From positions 1 through 57,196 of the forward strand of contig JBIQLN010000021.1 of assembly GCA_044464225.1 (NCBI GenBank): 57,196 nucleotides of DNA, read 5' to 3'. This document shows, piece after piece, positions 33,641 through 43,213 of the stretch. Numbering within the stretch: the stretch's first letter is position 1; each line of letters begins with the position of its first letter. Source of the stretch: 66-474 sp044464225 (GTDB taxonomy: Bacteria > Pseudomonadota > Gammaproteobacteria > Xanthomonadales > Rhodanobacteraceae). The position numbers and the translations under genes are program-made. The notes beneath the pieces were generated by a model, which worked only from the letters and a program-made list of their open reading frames with translations, ran no database searches and was not told the DNA's origin.

Positions 33641-36600
33641 TCACTTCTCGATCCTGTAGTTGAAGCTGGCACGATTGCCGGTGGTCGCGTTTTCCGCTTC
33701 GAACTGCAGGAAGCGATTCAACGTGTAACGCAGCGTGATGACCTGGCCTGGCGTGAACAGGCCGACCCCGTAGCTCAGGAACAGGCGCGGCGAAAGATAC
33801 TTGCCCGCGGTGAAGGCGGAACCGCCGAGCGCTTCGCTGCTGGACACGCCGGCTTCGAGGCCAAGGCGCGAGCCGATCGATTTGGCGAGGCGATCACCGG
33901 CGAGGCCGCCCAGCGCTTGCGCCGCGGTGTTGAGCGTGTCGCTCTCGCCACTCTTCAGCGCGTTCAGCGGCCGGCCGGTGACCAGGTACGACAGGGCCTC
34001 GGCCTGCTCCATCGCCGGATCGGAAAAGACCGTGAGGATCGGCCGCTGCGCCGTGCCGCGGATGCTCAGTCCCACGGATATGTCCTCGCTGCGGATGTTG
34101 CGTACCGCACGGATGTCGAGCCCCGGGTTGTCGAGCCGGGTGCCGGCGAACAGCAGGCGTCCGCGCTCGATCGAAAGATCCTGTCCATAAGCCTTGTATT
34201 TGCCGTCCACACGGATCTCGCCGCGACCCGTGGCCGTTTCGCCGGGACGTACGCGCACCGCGAGTTGCCCGTGCACGGTGCCGTCCAGTCCGTAGCCTTG
34301 CACCTTCACGCTGTCGCCGAGTTTCACTTCGAGGTCGGCGTCCATCGCCAGCGGCGCGGCCTCGGCCACTTGGGGTTGGTCGACGATCACCACGTCCGGC
34401 GAGGCTTTCGCGGGACCGCCGCCTGGCAGTTTTTCCACCGCGATCCTGGCGTTCGGAATCGCCACGCTGCCGGTGAGCGCGAACACGCCGTTCGCGCGCC
34501 CGATGTGCAGGTCCGGCGAAGCCACCACATGCGCGGCTGGAATGTCCGCCACCAGCACGTTGTCGCCCCTGATGTCCAAACCCAGGGGCGCATTCGCCGC
34601 CAGGCCGACGCTGCCGTCGACGTGCAGCACGCCGCCGCCGGAGGTGACCTGGCCGGTGATGGCGAGTGCGCCCTGTGCATTGCCGGTGACGGCGAAGCTG
34701 CCGTCGTGCAGTTTCAATCCGGCGCGCGGCAGTTCCGCCGAGAAGCCCTGGGTCTGGATGCGCCCCTGGAATTGCGGCGCGGCGAGCGTTCCCGAGAGCG
34801 CGAGACTGCCGCCGAGCGCGCCGTGCACGTTGGCGACTTCCGGCGACAGCGCTTCGAGGAACGCGAGGTTGCGGATGTCTGCATCCAGCGTGCCCTGCAA
34901 TGCCCGCGCGGCGCCGCTGACCGTGACCTCGCCGCGGATGTGGCCGCCGTCGTTCAACGTGCTTTCCAGGCGCGCGCGCTGGTTCGCACCGTTCGCATCG
35001 ATGGCGATGCCGAGGCTCGACCAGGCCAGCAGCGGGCGTTCGGGATTGGACACGTATGCGATGCTTCCGGGGCTGGCGTCCAGGCTGCCGTGGCCGGTGA
35101 TGGCGTTGGCGCCACCGATCGTGAACTGCCCCGTGCCCGACAACTCTCCGCTGGCTTGCATCGGGTTGGGCCCGGGCGCCAAGGTCGCGAGCAACTGCAG
35201 GGGCAATGCCCGCAGATCGTAGCGGGCGGTGGTCACACCCTTGGCATTGCGATCCGCGGATGCACAAAAGTGCGGCACACCGGACGTCAGGCACAGTTGC
35301 GACAACGTCATCGCGCCGTTCTTCCAGACGATCGTGCTCGGCTGCTGTTGTTGCCACGCGGGCAGACCCTGCGGCACCAGCCGGATGTCGCTCAGCGTGC
35401 CGCTCCAGCGCCTGGCCTTCGCGTCCCATTTGCCGTGCAGCGCGAGCGCGGCGCTCAACTGCGGACCGCGCGCGTCGAGACGCAGATCGTGCGAGGCGGC
35501 GTTGCCGTTGCCCTTCATCTCGACGGTTTCGAAATCGAGCGCCGAGGCATGCACGCCATGCAGTGCCAGGTCGAGATTGCCGCCCGGCTTCGACACATCC
35601 GGAATCGATGCGGTGAGTTGCAGCGTGTCGATGCCCTGGGTTCCCGCGCGCAGCCCGCTGCCGTGCAGTTGTCCCGCGACCGCCAGCTTAGGCCAGTTGC
35701 CCCTGACGGTGAATTGCCCTTGCAACCTGCCCGAGGCATCCGGCATCCAGTCGCCGAGCGAGGCGACATCCAGCGTCACCGTCGCATTGGTCTGCTTGCC
35801 GCGTCCGCCGACGGCGCGGACGCGGCTTTGCCCGGCCACCAGCAACAGCGTGCCCTGCAGCAGGTTGTCCGGCGTGATCACGATGTCGGCCCGGCTGCCT
35901 GCAATGGTCCGCTGGCGCAGCGTGCCGGTGACCTTGTCGAGCTTGAGCGTGGCTTCGGGACCTTGCGGCGTGATGCGGCCTTCGGTGGCCAGCGTGAAAT
36001 CCATCGCGCCGCCCCAGCCGGCGAGGAGTGCGCCGGGATCGAACCGTTTCGCGACCGCATCCAGTTTCCACGACATCTGCGGCTGCAGACCGATGGTCCC
36101 GCTGGCGTCCAGCCCGCCGTTCCTCTGCACCAGTTTCAGTGCGTGCAGATCGATGGCCTGCGGCGTGCCGGCGAGGTCCACGGTGAGATCGGCGAGCCGG
36201 TCGGGGGGTCCGATCGCCAGCGCGCCCTTCATCGCATAACGCTCCAGGCTACCTTCGAGCTTGACGTCACCGTGCGTCGCGAGTGGTTGCCCCGCGATGC
36301 CGGCAGGCACCTGCACGTGGTTCCATTTCGCATCGAGCGCAAACGACATCGGCGCGGTGTCGAGGTGCACCACGCCTGTCGCGATAGCCTCGCCCGGGAT
36401 CTGCGGTGAACGCAGGCGCAGTGGATCGATCGTCACGGTTTTCCCGTCGTAGCGGAATTGCGCGGGATCGAGCAGCAACGTGGTGTCGTTGACGACGACG
36501 CTGCCTTGCAGTTTGCCGCCGTTGGCGTTGCCTGCGCCGCGCAGGTCCAGGGCGAATGCTTTCACCGACGACGGCAGCAAGGGCAGCGCGCGTGCATCGA

Positions 36601-37378
36601 ACTCCGGTACATCCAGCGCCAGCGTCCACGCGTGCGGAGCGTCGAGCCGCAGCGAAACGTTGGCCTCGATGCGCGTCGGCGCCGTGACCTGTGCATGCAG
36701 TTGCGCGACCTTGCCATCGGATTGCGAGGTGACACTGCCCGTGTAACGGGTGTCGCCGTGGGTCCAGTCGAATTTCGCGGTGCCGTGGCCGGCGTGACCC
36801 CTGGCGACGGCCAGCGTGCCTTCGAGCTCGGCGCTTCCCGATGGCGCGCGCAGCGCAAGTTCCCGGATCACCACCTGCGTGCTGTTCCACAATCCCGCGA
36901 TCGCGAGACTGTCTGCAGCGAAAGCCTGCTTGCCGTTTTGCCTGACGACGATGTGGGTCAGCAGGGCGTCGTTGAGCGAAATCGCGAGCGGCGGTTCCAG
37001 CGAAAACGCCGTCGGCCTGCTTTCCGGTTGCCGCGATGGCGCGATGTCGACGATGACATGGTCGATGCGGGCCTTGGCGATGGAAAGCCTGCGCCCCAGC
37101 AGCGCCCACGGGCGCAGGTCCACCGAAGCATGTTCGATCGTTATCGTCGTCCCGCCCTTGTCGCGATAGCGCAGGCCGTCGATCGTGGTGGTACCCGCCA
37201 GCGTGCCGCTGGCACCCGCGTACGCGAGTTGCCCATCCATCATCGCGACGCCGCGGTCCAGCGCGAACCGCAGGCCGGATGGCGTGTACACCACCCAGAA
37301 CAGCAGCGCCACCAGCACGACGATCAGGGCGCCGATCGCGGCGCCGATGCCGAGCAGCCATTTGCGCCGGCGCGTCAC
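33641..37378 (-). CDS. tamB: Translocation and assembly module subunit TamB
   Basis: This 1245-residue inner-membrane-anchored protein of the TamB/AsmA-like group is predicted to form a long hydrophobic-groove bridge across the periplasm for lipid transport or outer-membrane protein assembly with TamA. It has one N-terminal membrane helix (about 8-30), a very long beta-rich body with repeated strand-turn units, and the C-terminal DUF490 domain (about 900-1245; LSIRGTAQRPILTVFSDP, ALSYLVTGRPL, FLSYGVGLFTPGQV). The GTG start overlaps the tamA stop (GTGA). Length is typical. Confidence 0.92.
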   Translation of the reverse strand: MTRRRKWLLGIGAAIGALIVVLVALLFWVVYTPSGLRFALDRGVAMMDGQLAYAGASGTLAGTTTIDGLRYRDKGGTTITIEHASVDLRPWALLGRRLSIAKARIDHVIVDIAPSRQPESRPTAFSLEPPLAISLNDALLTHIVVRQNGKQAFAADSLAIAGLWNSTQVVIRELALRAPSGSAELEGTLAVARGHAGHGTAKFDWTHGDTRYTGSVTSQSDGKVAQLHAQVTAPTRIEANVSLRLDAPHAWTLALDVPEFDARALPLLPSSVKAFALDLRGAGNANGGKLQGSVVVNDTTLLLDPAQFRYDGKTVTIDPLRLRSPQIPGEAIATGVVHLDTAPMSFALDAKWNHVQVPAGIAGQPLATHGDVKLEGSLERYAMKGALAIGPPDRLADLTVDLAGTPQAIDLHALKLVQRNGGLDASGTIGLQPQMSWKLDAVAKRFDPGALLAGWGGAMDFTLATEGRITPQGPEATLKLDKVTGTLRQRTIAGSRADIVITPDNLLQGTLLLVAGQSRVRAVGGRGKQTNATVTLDVASLGDWMPDASGRLQGQFTVRGNWPKLAVAGQLHGSGLRAGTQGIDTLQLTASIPDVSKPGGNLDLALHGVHASALDFETVEMKGNGNAASHDLRLDARGPQLSAALALHGKWDAKARRWSGTLSDIRLVPQGLPAWQQQQPSTIVWKNGAMTLSQLCLTSGVPHFCASADRNAKGVTTARYDLRALPLQLLATLAPGPNPMQASGELSGTGQFTIGGANAITGHGSLDASPGSIAYVSNPERPLLAWSSLGIAIDANGANQRARLESTLNDGGHIRGEVTVSGAARALQGTLDADIRNLAFLEALSPEVANVHGALGGSLALSGTLAAPQFQGRIQTQGFSAELPRAGLKLHDGSFAVTGNAQGALAITGQVTSGGGVLHVDGSVGLAANAPLGLDIRGDNVLVADIPAAHVVASPDLHIGRANGVFALTGSVAIPNARIAVEKLPGGGPAKASPDVVIVDQPQVAEAAPLAMDADLEVKLGDSVKVQGYGLDGTVHGQLAVRVRPGETATGRGEIRVDGKYKAYGQDLSIERGRLLFAGTRLDNPGLDIRAVRNIRSEDISVGLSIRGTAQRPILTVFSDPAMEQAEALSYLVTGRPLNALKSGESDTLNTAAQALGGLAGDRLAKSIGSRLGLEAGVSSSEALGGSAFTAGKYLSPRLFLSYGVGLFTPGQVITLRYTLNRFLQFEAENATTGNRASFNYRIEK

Positions 37379-39171
37379 AGGTCAGGCCCTATGACGATGT
37401 GCAACTGCGCACCGTGGTAATACGGATTGTTGATCGGCACCCCGACGTCCACGCGCACCATGCCGACCGGCGAGCGCCAGCGCAGGCCGATGCCGGCGCC
37501 GGTGCGCGCGTGGAAATCGCTGCCGTTGAACGCGTCGCCCGAATCCACGAACGCCGCGATGCCCCAGTCGCGCGTGAAGTAGTGTTCGATGGTGGCGCTG
37601 CCGACCAGCAGTCGCTTGCCGCCGATCACCAGGCCATGACTGTTGCGCGGGCCGACTGCCTGGTACGCGTAGCCGCGGATCGATCGATCGCCGCCCGCGA
37701 AGAAGCGCAGTTGCGGCGGCAGCTTGCTGAAGTCCTGCACGCTGGTGATGCCGGCGTCGCCGCGCAGGATCAGCCGGTCGCTGCGGCCGAGTGCATGGAT
37801 CCACACCACGTCGGCCAGCGCCTGGGCGAAGCGCGTGTCGATGCCGGGGCCGGCGCGCCCGATCAGGTTGATCGAATAGCCCTTGCGCACGAACAGCGGG
37901 TTGTCCGCGACTTTTTTGGTGAGGCCGATCTCCGGATAGATCAGCGTGCTGTTGCCGCGCTCGATGCCGGGGATGTTCACGTTGCTGCGCGAATTGCCGA
38001 CCGTGAACGTGCCGCTCAGGAGGTGCACGCCCAGCGTCCGCACGAAGCCGTGCCAATCGCGGGTGGCGTTGGCGGCGATCGAGAACGTGCGCGATTTCGA
38101 CGTCCGGGTGTTTTCGTCGCGATAGCCGATGCCGAGATTGAAACTGGCGTGATCCTTGCCGGGACGCGGGATGCCGTACACGACCTGCGCGGTTTTCAAC
38201 CGTTGCGCGATCAACACTTCGTTGTCGAGTGTATGTCCGCGCCGATTGATCCAGCGCCGCCGGATGCCGGCGCGCATGCCGGGGCCGGTATCGGTGCCGA
38301 CGAACACGCCGGCGGTGTAGACCGTGCGCTTGGCGGGCGCGACCTCGACCTTCACCGGCACCACGTGGTTCTCTGCCCTGGCGATTTCGGGTTCGACGTC
38401 CACGATCGAAAAATAATCCGCATCGGTGAGCGCCTGCTGCAGCGCCAGCAGGTTCGATTGCGAATACCAGTCGCCGCTCTCCCACGGCACGTAGCGCTGC
38501 AGGAATTCCGGTTCGAATTGCGATCCCTCGAACGTGACGGCACCCAGTTTGTAGCGCTCGCCGACGTCGTAGTGCAGGTGGATGTCCGCGCGGTTGTCGC
38601 TGCGCGTCACCGCGACCCTGTGCTCGGTGGCCTTGGCATCCAGCCAGCCGGTTTCCAGCAAGGCGCTGGCGATCGCGCCCTTCGAGGCTTCGTAGGTGCC
38701 GTCGACCATCGGCTCGCCGGCTTTCGGATGGAAGCTGCGCACCGCGTGCCGCACCGGCGGCAGCTTCAGCGCGATGTCCGGAACCTGGAGGTCGAGTTTG
38801 GCGACCCGGGTCGGCGGGCCGGGGTTCACCCGCAGATTCAACGTCCACTGGGTGCCCTGGTGCTGCAGGTCGCTCTCAACCTCGGCGTTGTAGTAGCCAT
38901 AGGGTTGCAGCGCGGTCGCCGCCTGTGCCGCGGCATCGTCGGCGAACACGCGTGCCTGGGTTGCACTGACGTCGTTGCGGTTTGCGTACTGGCTTGCGGT
39001 CAGGTTGGCGTGCACGGCGGCGGCCATGTCCTTGTCGACACCACCGACCGTCACCTTCAAGGTGTCGGCGCGCACGCCTGGCGCGATGGCGAGCGCCATC
39101 AGGGCGGCGAGTACACACGTGCATTGCGCCCGGAATCTGGCAGCCGGCTCAGGGCTGAACACGGGCTTCAT
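37375..39171 (-). CDS. tamA: Translocation and assembly module subunit TamA (Omp85 family)
   Basis: This 598-residue outer-membrane Omp85 barrel protein is the partner of TamB. It shows a signal peptide (ALMALAIAPGVRA, cleavage near residue 36), three POTRA domains (about 40-270; YGYYNAEVESDLQ, VGERYKLGAVTFEGSQF), and a C-terminal 16-strand barrel. The barrel has the conserved FFAGGDRSIRGYAYQAVGP segment and GSATIEHYF, and the C-terminal strand ends in YHGAQLHIVIGPDL. ATG 39171 gives a direct signal peptide; ATG 39192 is an alternative, and the frame is open further upstream across a repeat hairpin. It is coupled to tamB. Confidence 0.92.
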   Translation of the reverse strand: MKPVFSPEPAARFRAQCTCVLAALMALAIAPGVRADTLKVTVGGVDKDMAAAVHANLTASQYANRNDVSATQARVFADDAAAQAATALQPYGYYNAEVESDLQHQGTQWTLNLRVNPGPPTRVAKLDLQVPDIALKLPPVRHAVRSFHPKAGEPMVDGTYEASKGAIASALLETGWLDAKATEHRVAVTRSDNRADIHLHYDVGERYKLGAVTFEGSQFEPEFLQRYVPWESGDWYSQSNLLALQQALTDADYFSIVDVEPEIARAENHVVPVKVEVAPAKRTVYTAGVFVGTDTGPGMRAGIRRRWINRRGHTLDNEVLIAQRLKTAQVVYGIPRPGKDHASFNLGIGYRDENTRTSKSRTFSIAANATRDWHGFVRTLGVHLLSGTFTVGNSRSNVNIPGIERGNSTLIYPEIGLTKKVADNPLFVRKGYSINLIGRAGPGIDTRFAQALADVVWIHALGRSDRLILRGDAGITSVQDFSKLPPQLRFFAGGDRSIRGYAYQAVGPRNSHGLVIGGKRLLVGSATIEHYFTRDWGIAAFVDSGDAFNGSDFHARTGAGIGLRWRSPVGMVRVDVGVPINNPYYHGAQLHIVIGPDL

Positions 39172-39220
39172 CCGTGGCAAGCCCAACGCCATCACTCTGT
39201 CACGTTCGACAGGGATGTCG

Positions 39221-39250
39221 ACCATGGATTCCGGCCTTCGCCGGAATGAC
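39221..39250. repeat. Palindromic intergenic element 3 (single hairpin upstream of tamA)
   Basis: An 8-bp perfect stem ATTCCGGC/GCCGGAAT (39228-39235 and 39240-39247) with a CTTC loop is flanked by CCATGG and TGACG. This is the simplest form of the TTCCGG...CCGGAATGACG arm seen in the other intergenic elements. It lies about 50 bp before the tamA start codon and after the glucan synthase stop. Confidence 0.55.
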
Positions 39251-39342
39251 GCCCCAAGCTGCTGGAGGACTCCAAGCGCGAGTCGAAGCGCGCGTCGCGC
39301 CAAGATCCCTGTGCGTGTTCGTCGCACGAGCCCGTCCATCCG

Positions 39343-42033
39343 TCACGTGGCTGCGGTGCGGGCTTCGATGGCCTCGGCGCTTTCGATTTGTGCCGCGCGC
39401 GAGGGTTCCGGTTGGGCCTGCGCAGCTTCGACCGGGTATTCGCGCGCGTAGTGCGCGACCAGCGCGCCGACCAGCGCGGAAAGATACGGAATCGCCTGCG
39501 CGAACAGGATCACCATCCACAACTCACCCTCTATATAGCGCGAGCCGAAGTTGATGCCCATGCCGACGATCGCGAGGATCAGCGCGATCGACATCAACAA
39601 CTCTTCGCGCACGGGGCCGAGCGCGCCGGCCGCGCCGCCGCCGAGGCGGCGGCTCTTGGCGGTGCGGATGAACGCGGTCTTCTGCTTGATCAGGCCCATC
39701 CAGATGCCGCGTGCGATCGCATGCGAGAGGCCCATGCTGGCGATCGATGCCATCAACGCGTCACGCCAGCTGCACGGCACGCGCGCGCGGTACAGCACGA
39801 TGCCGAACACCGCCTTGGTGACGAAGAAGCCCATCACCGGGATCAGGAACAACTGCATCGGAAGGCTGAAGATGGTGGGCGCCAGCAGCATGCCCGCCGT
39901 CCAGCCGAGCGCCATCAGCGTGAACACCATGTGCAGCGCATCGGCGAACCACGAGAACCAGCCGGTGAGGAAGTGGAAGCGCTGGCCGGCGGTCAGCGGA
40001 CCCTTGTGCACCATCCAGTTCCAGCGGCCCTTGAGGATCTGCATCGCGCCGAATGCCCAGCGGTAACGCTGGCTCTTGTAGGCGCGGAAGTCGGCCGGGG
40101 TGAGGCCCCGGCCCATCAGTTCGTCGACGTAGATCGTGTCGTAGCCCGCGTGCATCAGGCGCAGGCCGAGTTCGGCGTCTTCGCAGATCGTCCATTCCGA
40201 CCAGCTGCCGGTGCCCTCCAGCGCGACGCGCCGCACCATCGTCATGGTGCCGTGCTGGATGATCGCGTTGCGCTCGTTGCGGTGGTGCATGCCGATGCGG
40301 AAGAAGCCGTCGAACTCCCAGTTGGTCATGCGCCGGAAGGCGTTGCCCATGTAGTCGCGGTGGGCCTGCGGACATTGCACCACCGCGACGTTGCGGTCGT
40401 TGAAATAACCCGTCAGCGCGGACAGCCAGTCGCGGCGCACCACGTAGTCGGCGTCGACCACCGCGATGATGTCGGCGCGCGGGTCGGTCTGCTTCAGGCC
40501 GTAGTTCAGCGCGCCGGCCTTGAAACCGGGCCAGGGATCGAGGTGGAAAAAACGAAAGCGTTCGCCGAGCTTTTCGCAATAGGCTTCGACCGGCTTCCAG
40601 ACGGCTTCGTCCTTGGTGTTGTTGTCGATCACCAGCACCTCGAAGTTGCGGTAGTCGAGTGCCGCCAGCGAATCGAGCGTGGCAATCACCATGTCCGGGG
40701 GCTCGTTGTAGCAGGCGAGGTGGATCGAGACGAACGGCTGTTCTTCCGGTGGGGCCGGTTTCAGCAAACCGAAATGCCGCAGCCATTTCCGGCGCCACAG
40801 CACCTCGACGAATTCGAAGCCGTTGATCAGCAGGATCGCCAGGATCGCGAGCTGCGCCGGGAACAGCACGATCAGCATGCCCCAGTCGACGACGTCCAGG
40901 TAGAACTGGAACGGCACCGTGGCCGACCACACGATCAGCCCGGCCGCGAGCTGGATCAGGCAAAGGTACACGAAGCGCCCGACCAGCTTGAAGCGCGCGA
41001 ATTTCCAGGCGAACCAGATCATCGGGATCAGCGCCAGCAACCCGGAAGCCAGTGCCTTCCATGGCCACGTCGAATCTTCCAGCACGGGTCCTGTCAGCGG
41101 GAATTTCAGCTGCCGGTCGGCGTTGAACACGCCCCAGTACGCACCGGTGCGTCCCTCGCCGAGGCCTTCCTTCCACGGCTGGTCGATCGCTTCCATGATG
41201 TAGTAGTCGATGTGCCGTTCGCGTGCGACCTGGAACCATTCCTTCAGGAAGATCGCCTGGTTGGCGGTGGAAGGCTTGGCGAATTCGAAGCGGTCGCCGT
41301 TGGACGGCCAGCCGACCTCGCCGATCACGATGTGCTTGTTCGGGAACAGTCGCTGCAGGCGCTCGTACCGCATCAGCACGTCGCCGACCGCGTCCTTGCG
41401 CGGCACGCCTTCCCAGTACGGCAGCAGGTGCACGGTGATGAAATCGACGTGCTGCGCGAGTTCGGGATATTTTTCCCAGATGTGCCACGGCTCGGCCGTG
41501 GACACCGGCTGGTGGACCGCCGCGCGCACGCGGTCGATGTACGCCATCAGTTTTTCCGGAGGCATGTCGGTGCGCAACAGCACCTCGTTGCCGACTTCGA
41601 CCCGCTTGATGTCCGGCCAGCGCCGCGCCTGCGCGATCAGCGCATCGATCTCCTTTTCGTTGTTGCCGTCGCGGCGGTCCAGCCATGCGCCGGCCATCAC
41701 CTCCAGGTGGTCTTTCATCGCGAGCCGCGGGATTTCCGGGTACTGCAGCACGGAATACACGCGCACCCGCCGGGTGTGCTTGGCCATCAGCGCGAGGTCG
41801 CTGGCGACTTCGGCGTCGCTGGGGAAATTGCCGGCCAGGGGACTCTGGTAACGCTGGAACGGGCTGTAGGCGAAACCCGCGACCTGTCCGTTCCACGGCA
41901 CCACCTGGGTCGGCCGATCCGCCACCGCCCACAACGCGAAGTTCAGTGCCGCCACCAGCAAGGCCAGCAGCAGCGCCGAAACCAGGGCGCCCGCGCGCCG
42001 TGGGCGCAGTTCGATGGCGAGTGGCTGGTTCAA
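39343..42033 (-). CDS. GH17-GT2 fusion: membrane beta-glucan synthase (NdvB/NdvC-like)
   Basis: This 896-residue inner-membrane protein has an N-terminal membrane anchor (about 15-37), a periplasmic GH17-type glucanase/transglycosylase domain (about 50-320, GEVGWPSNG with Glu239 as a probable catalytic residue), membrane helices near 335-420, and a cytoplasmic family-2 glycosyltransferase. The last has VDADYV (Asp527, Asp529), the CEDAELG acidic motif and the processive QRYRW motif (Gln655-Trp659), followed by further membrane helices. The architecture matches NdvB/NdvC-type synthases of osmoregulated or cyclic beta-1,3/1,6-glucans in Pseudomonas and rhizobia. The exact linkage is not predictable. 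Start ATG 42033. Confidence 0.88.
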   Translation of the reverse strand: MNQPLAIELRPRRAGALVSALLLALLVAALNFALWAVADRPTQVVPWNGQVAGFAYSPFQRYQSPLAGNFPSDAEVASDLALMAKHTRRVRVYSVLQYPEIPRLAMKDHLEVMAGAWLDRRDGNNEKEIDALIAQARRWPDIKRVEVGNEVLLRTDMPPEKLMAYIDRVRAAVHQPVSTAEPWHIWEKYPELAQHVDFITVHLLPYWEGVPRKDAVGDVLMRYERLQRLFPNKHIVIGEVGWPSNGDRFEFAKPSTANQAIFLKEWFQVARERHIDYYIMEAIDQPWKEGLGEGRTGAYWGVFNADRQLKFPLTGPVLEDSTWPWKALASGLLALIPMIWFAWKFARFKLVGRFVYLCLIQLAAGLIVWSATVPFQFYLDVVDWGMLIVLFPAQLAILAILLINGFEFVEVLWRRKWLRHFGLLKPAPPEEQPFVSIHLACYNEPPDMVIATLDSLAALDYRNFEVLVIDNNTKDEAVWKPVEAYCEKLGERFRFFHLDPWPGFKAGALNYGLKQTDPRADIIAVVDADYVVRRDWLSALTGYFNDRNVAVVQCPQAHRDYMGNAFRRMTNWEFDGFFRIGMHHRNERNAIIQHGTMTMVRRVALEGTGSWSEWTICEDAELGLRLMHAGYDTIYVDELMGRGLTPADFRAYKSQRYRWAFGAMQILKGRWNWMVHKGPLTAGQRFHFLTGWFSWFADALHMVFTLMALGWTAGMLLAPTIFSLPMQLFLIPVMGFFVTKAVFGIVLYRARVPCSWRDALMASIASMGLSHAIARGIWMGLIKQKTAFIRTAKSRRLGGGAAGALGPVREELLMSIALILAIVGMGINFGSRYIEGELWMVILFAQAIPYLSALVGALVAHYAREYPVEAAQAQPEPSRAAQIESAEAIEARTAAT

Positions 42034-42105
42034 GCGATCCCCGGTCGGGCCGATGTGCCGTAAAACCGCATAGCGTAAGGGCGGACGCCTGAAGATTTTG
42101 CAAAC

Positions 42106-42203
42106 TTGTGCGATCGTCCGTGATCGCTACCCCGTCGAAGTTTCGGTGGAGACGGGGGTCTTCGGAGTCGCAGGCATCGGACCGGCCGTCCTTGGCCTGA
42201 CTT
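42106..42203 (+). other. Conserved intergenic element, copy A (upstream of the hutG-like gene)
   Basis: This 98-bp sequence begins TTGTGCGATCGTC and ends GGCCTGACTT, with GGTGGAG in the middle. The same first 13 bases, the same GGTGGAG and the same last 10 bases occur at the same relative spacing at 56177-56272. It ends 51 bp before the hutG-like start codon. Possible RNA stems are CCCCGTC/GACGGGG (about 42130-42157) and CCTTGGC/GCCAAGG near the end. It may be a structured leader, small RNA or repeat, and the strand is inferred from the spacing to the downstream gene. Confidence 0.55.
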
Positions 42204-42241
42204 CTCGCCAAGGCCGGGCAAGGGAAGTAGCGCCTACCGGA

Positions 42242-42247
42242 TAGAAT
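42242..42247 (+). promoter_or_regulatory. Candidate -10 element for the hutG-like gene
   Basis: TAGAAT ends six bases before ATG 42254, which would give a leaderless transcript. No convincing -35 element. Low confidence. Confidence 0.25.
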
Positions 42248-42253
42248 GGCGAC

Positions 42254-43057
42254 ATGCAGGATTTCGAACTACATCAAGGCACGGCGCCTCTGCTGGTCAG
42301 CCTGCCGCATGACGGCACCGAACTTCCCGCGGCCATTGGGGCGCGGGTGACCGATGCGGGCAAGCGGGTGCCAGATACCGACTGGCACGTCGGGAAACTC
42401 TATGCATTCGCGCGCGATCTTGGCGCATCGGTGATCGCGCCGCGCTGGTCCCGCTATGTGGCCGACCTCAACCGGGATCCCGAGGGGCACAAGTTGTATC
42501 CGGGTCGCGCCGAAACCGCACTGGTGCCGATCACGACGTTCGCGGGCGAAGCGATCTACGGGCCTGGCGACGAACCCGGCGAAAAGGAAATCGCCCTGCG
42601 CAGGGAGATGTATTGGCAGCCGTACCACGACGCGCTGGCGGGCGAGTTGGCACGGCTGCGGACGAGGCATTCGCGTGTCGTGCTGTGGGACGGGCATTCC
42701 ATCAAGAGCCGGGTGCCGATGTTCTTCGAGGGGCAGTTGCCCGACTTCAACCTGGGCACCGCCAACGGCGCGAGTTGTTCGCCCGCATTGCAGGCGCGCT
42801 TGACCGACGTGTTGCGCGAGCGTGCGGTGGGCAGCGACGGCCATTACAGCCACGTCGCGAACGGTCGCTTCAAGGGCGGCTACATCACGCGTCATTATGG
42901 CCGGCCCGACGAGGGCGTCGATGCGGTGCAACTGGAGCTCGCACAGTACACCTACATGGACGAGGACCGTTTCGAATACCGGCCCGAACTCGCCGCGCCT
43001 GTCCAGGATGTGATTCGGGCGCTGCTGCGCGCCTGCATCGATCACGCCGCGGGCTGA
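42254..43057 (+). CDS. hutG: N-formylglutamate deformylase / N-formylglutamate amidohydrolase
   Basis: This 267-residue zinc-dependent amidohydrolase of the HutG/FGase family releases formate and glutamate from N-formylglutamate, the last step of one histidine-degradation route. Motifs present are VSLPHDGTELP at the N-terminus, DTDWHVGKLY (metal ligands), DLNRDPEG, LWDGHSIKS and GGYITRHYG. No other hut genes are in the window, so the pathway link rests on family alone. It is monocistronic: a divergent glucan synthase gene lies upstream and a convergent ridA-like gene downstream. A conserved element lies in the 5' region. Confidence 0.88.
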   Translation: MQDFELHQGTAPLLVSLPHDGTELPAAIGARVTDAGKRVPDTDWHVGKLYAFARDLGASVIAPRWSRYVADLNRDPEGHKLYPGRAETALVPITTFAGEAIYGPGDEPGEKEIALRREMYWQPYHDALAGELARLRTRHSRVVLWDGHSIKSRVPMFFEGQLPDFNLGTANGASCSPALQARLTDVLRERAVGSDGHYSHVANGRFKGGYITRHYGRPDEGVDAVQLELAQYTYMDEDRFEYRPELAAPVQDVIRALLRACIDHAAG

Positions 43058-43083
43058 CGCATTCGCGCCAAGGCACGCGCTCT

Positions 43084-43108
43084 GCGGCGGTGAACCGGGG
43101 ACCGCCGC
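43084..43108. other. Hairpin between convergent hutG-like and ridA-like genes
   Basis: An 8-bp perfect stem GCGGCGGT/ACCGCCGC (43084-43091 and 43101-43108) lies in the 156-bp gap between two convergent genes. There is no T-tract on either strand, so a terminator role is uncertain. Nothing else recognisable lies in the gap. Confidence 0.4.
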
Positions 43109-43213
43109 CGGGCCGACACCAGCCGCCAACGCCCATGAGCACACCCCGGAACGGTTCCCACGTGTGGAGGTCAGCGCGGCGGCGTGCGCTCCGTCGGGTG
43201 TGGAATTGCCGGA

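Noticed and set aside
32558..36409. A 1283-codon open frame on the plus strand across the CPBP and tamB genes.
   Set aside because: It is antisense to tamB, with Arg/Gln/His-rich low-complexity composition and no recognisable domain. TamB has family motifs and coupling to tamA.
39388..42063. An 891-codon open frame on the plus strand antisense to the glucan synthase gene.
   Set aside because: Composition shadow of a GC-rich membrane protein gene; the minus-strand protein has clear GT2 and GH17 motifs.
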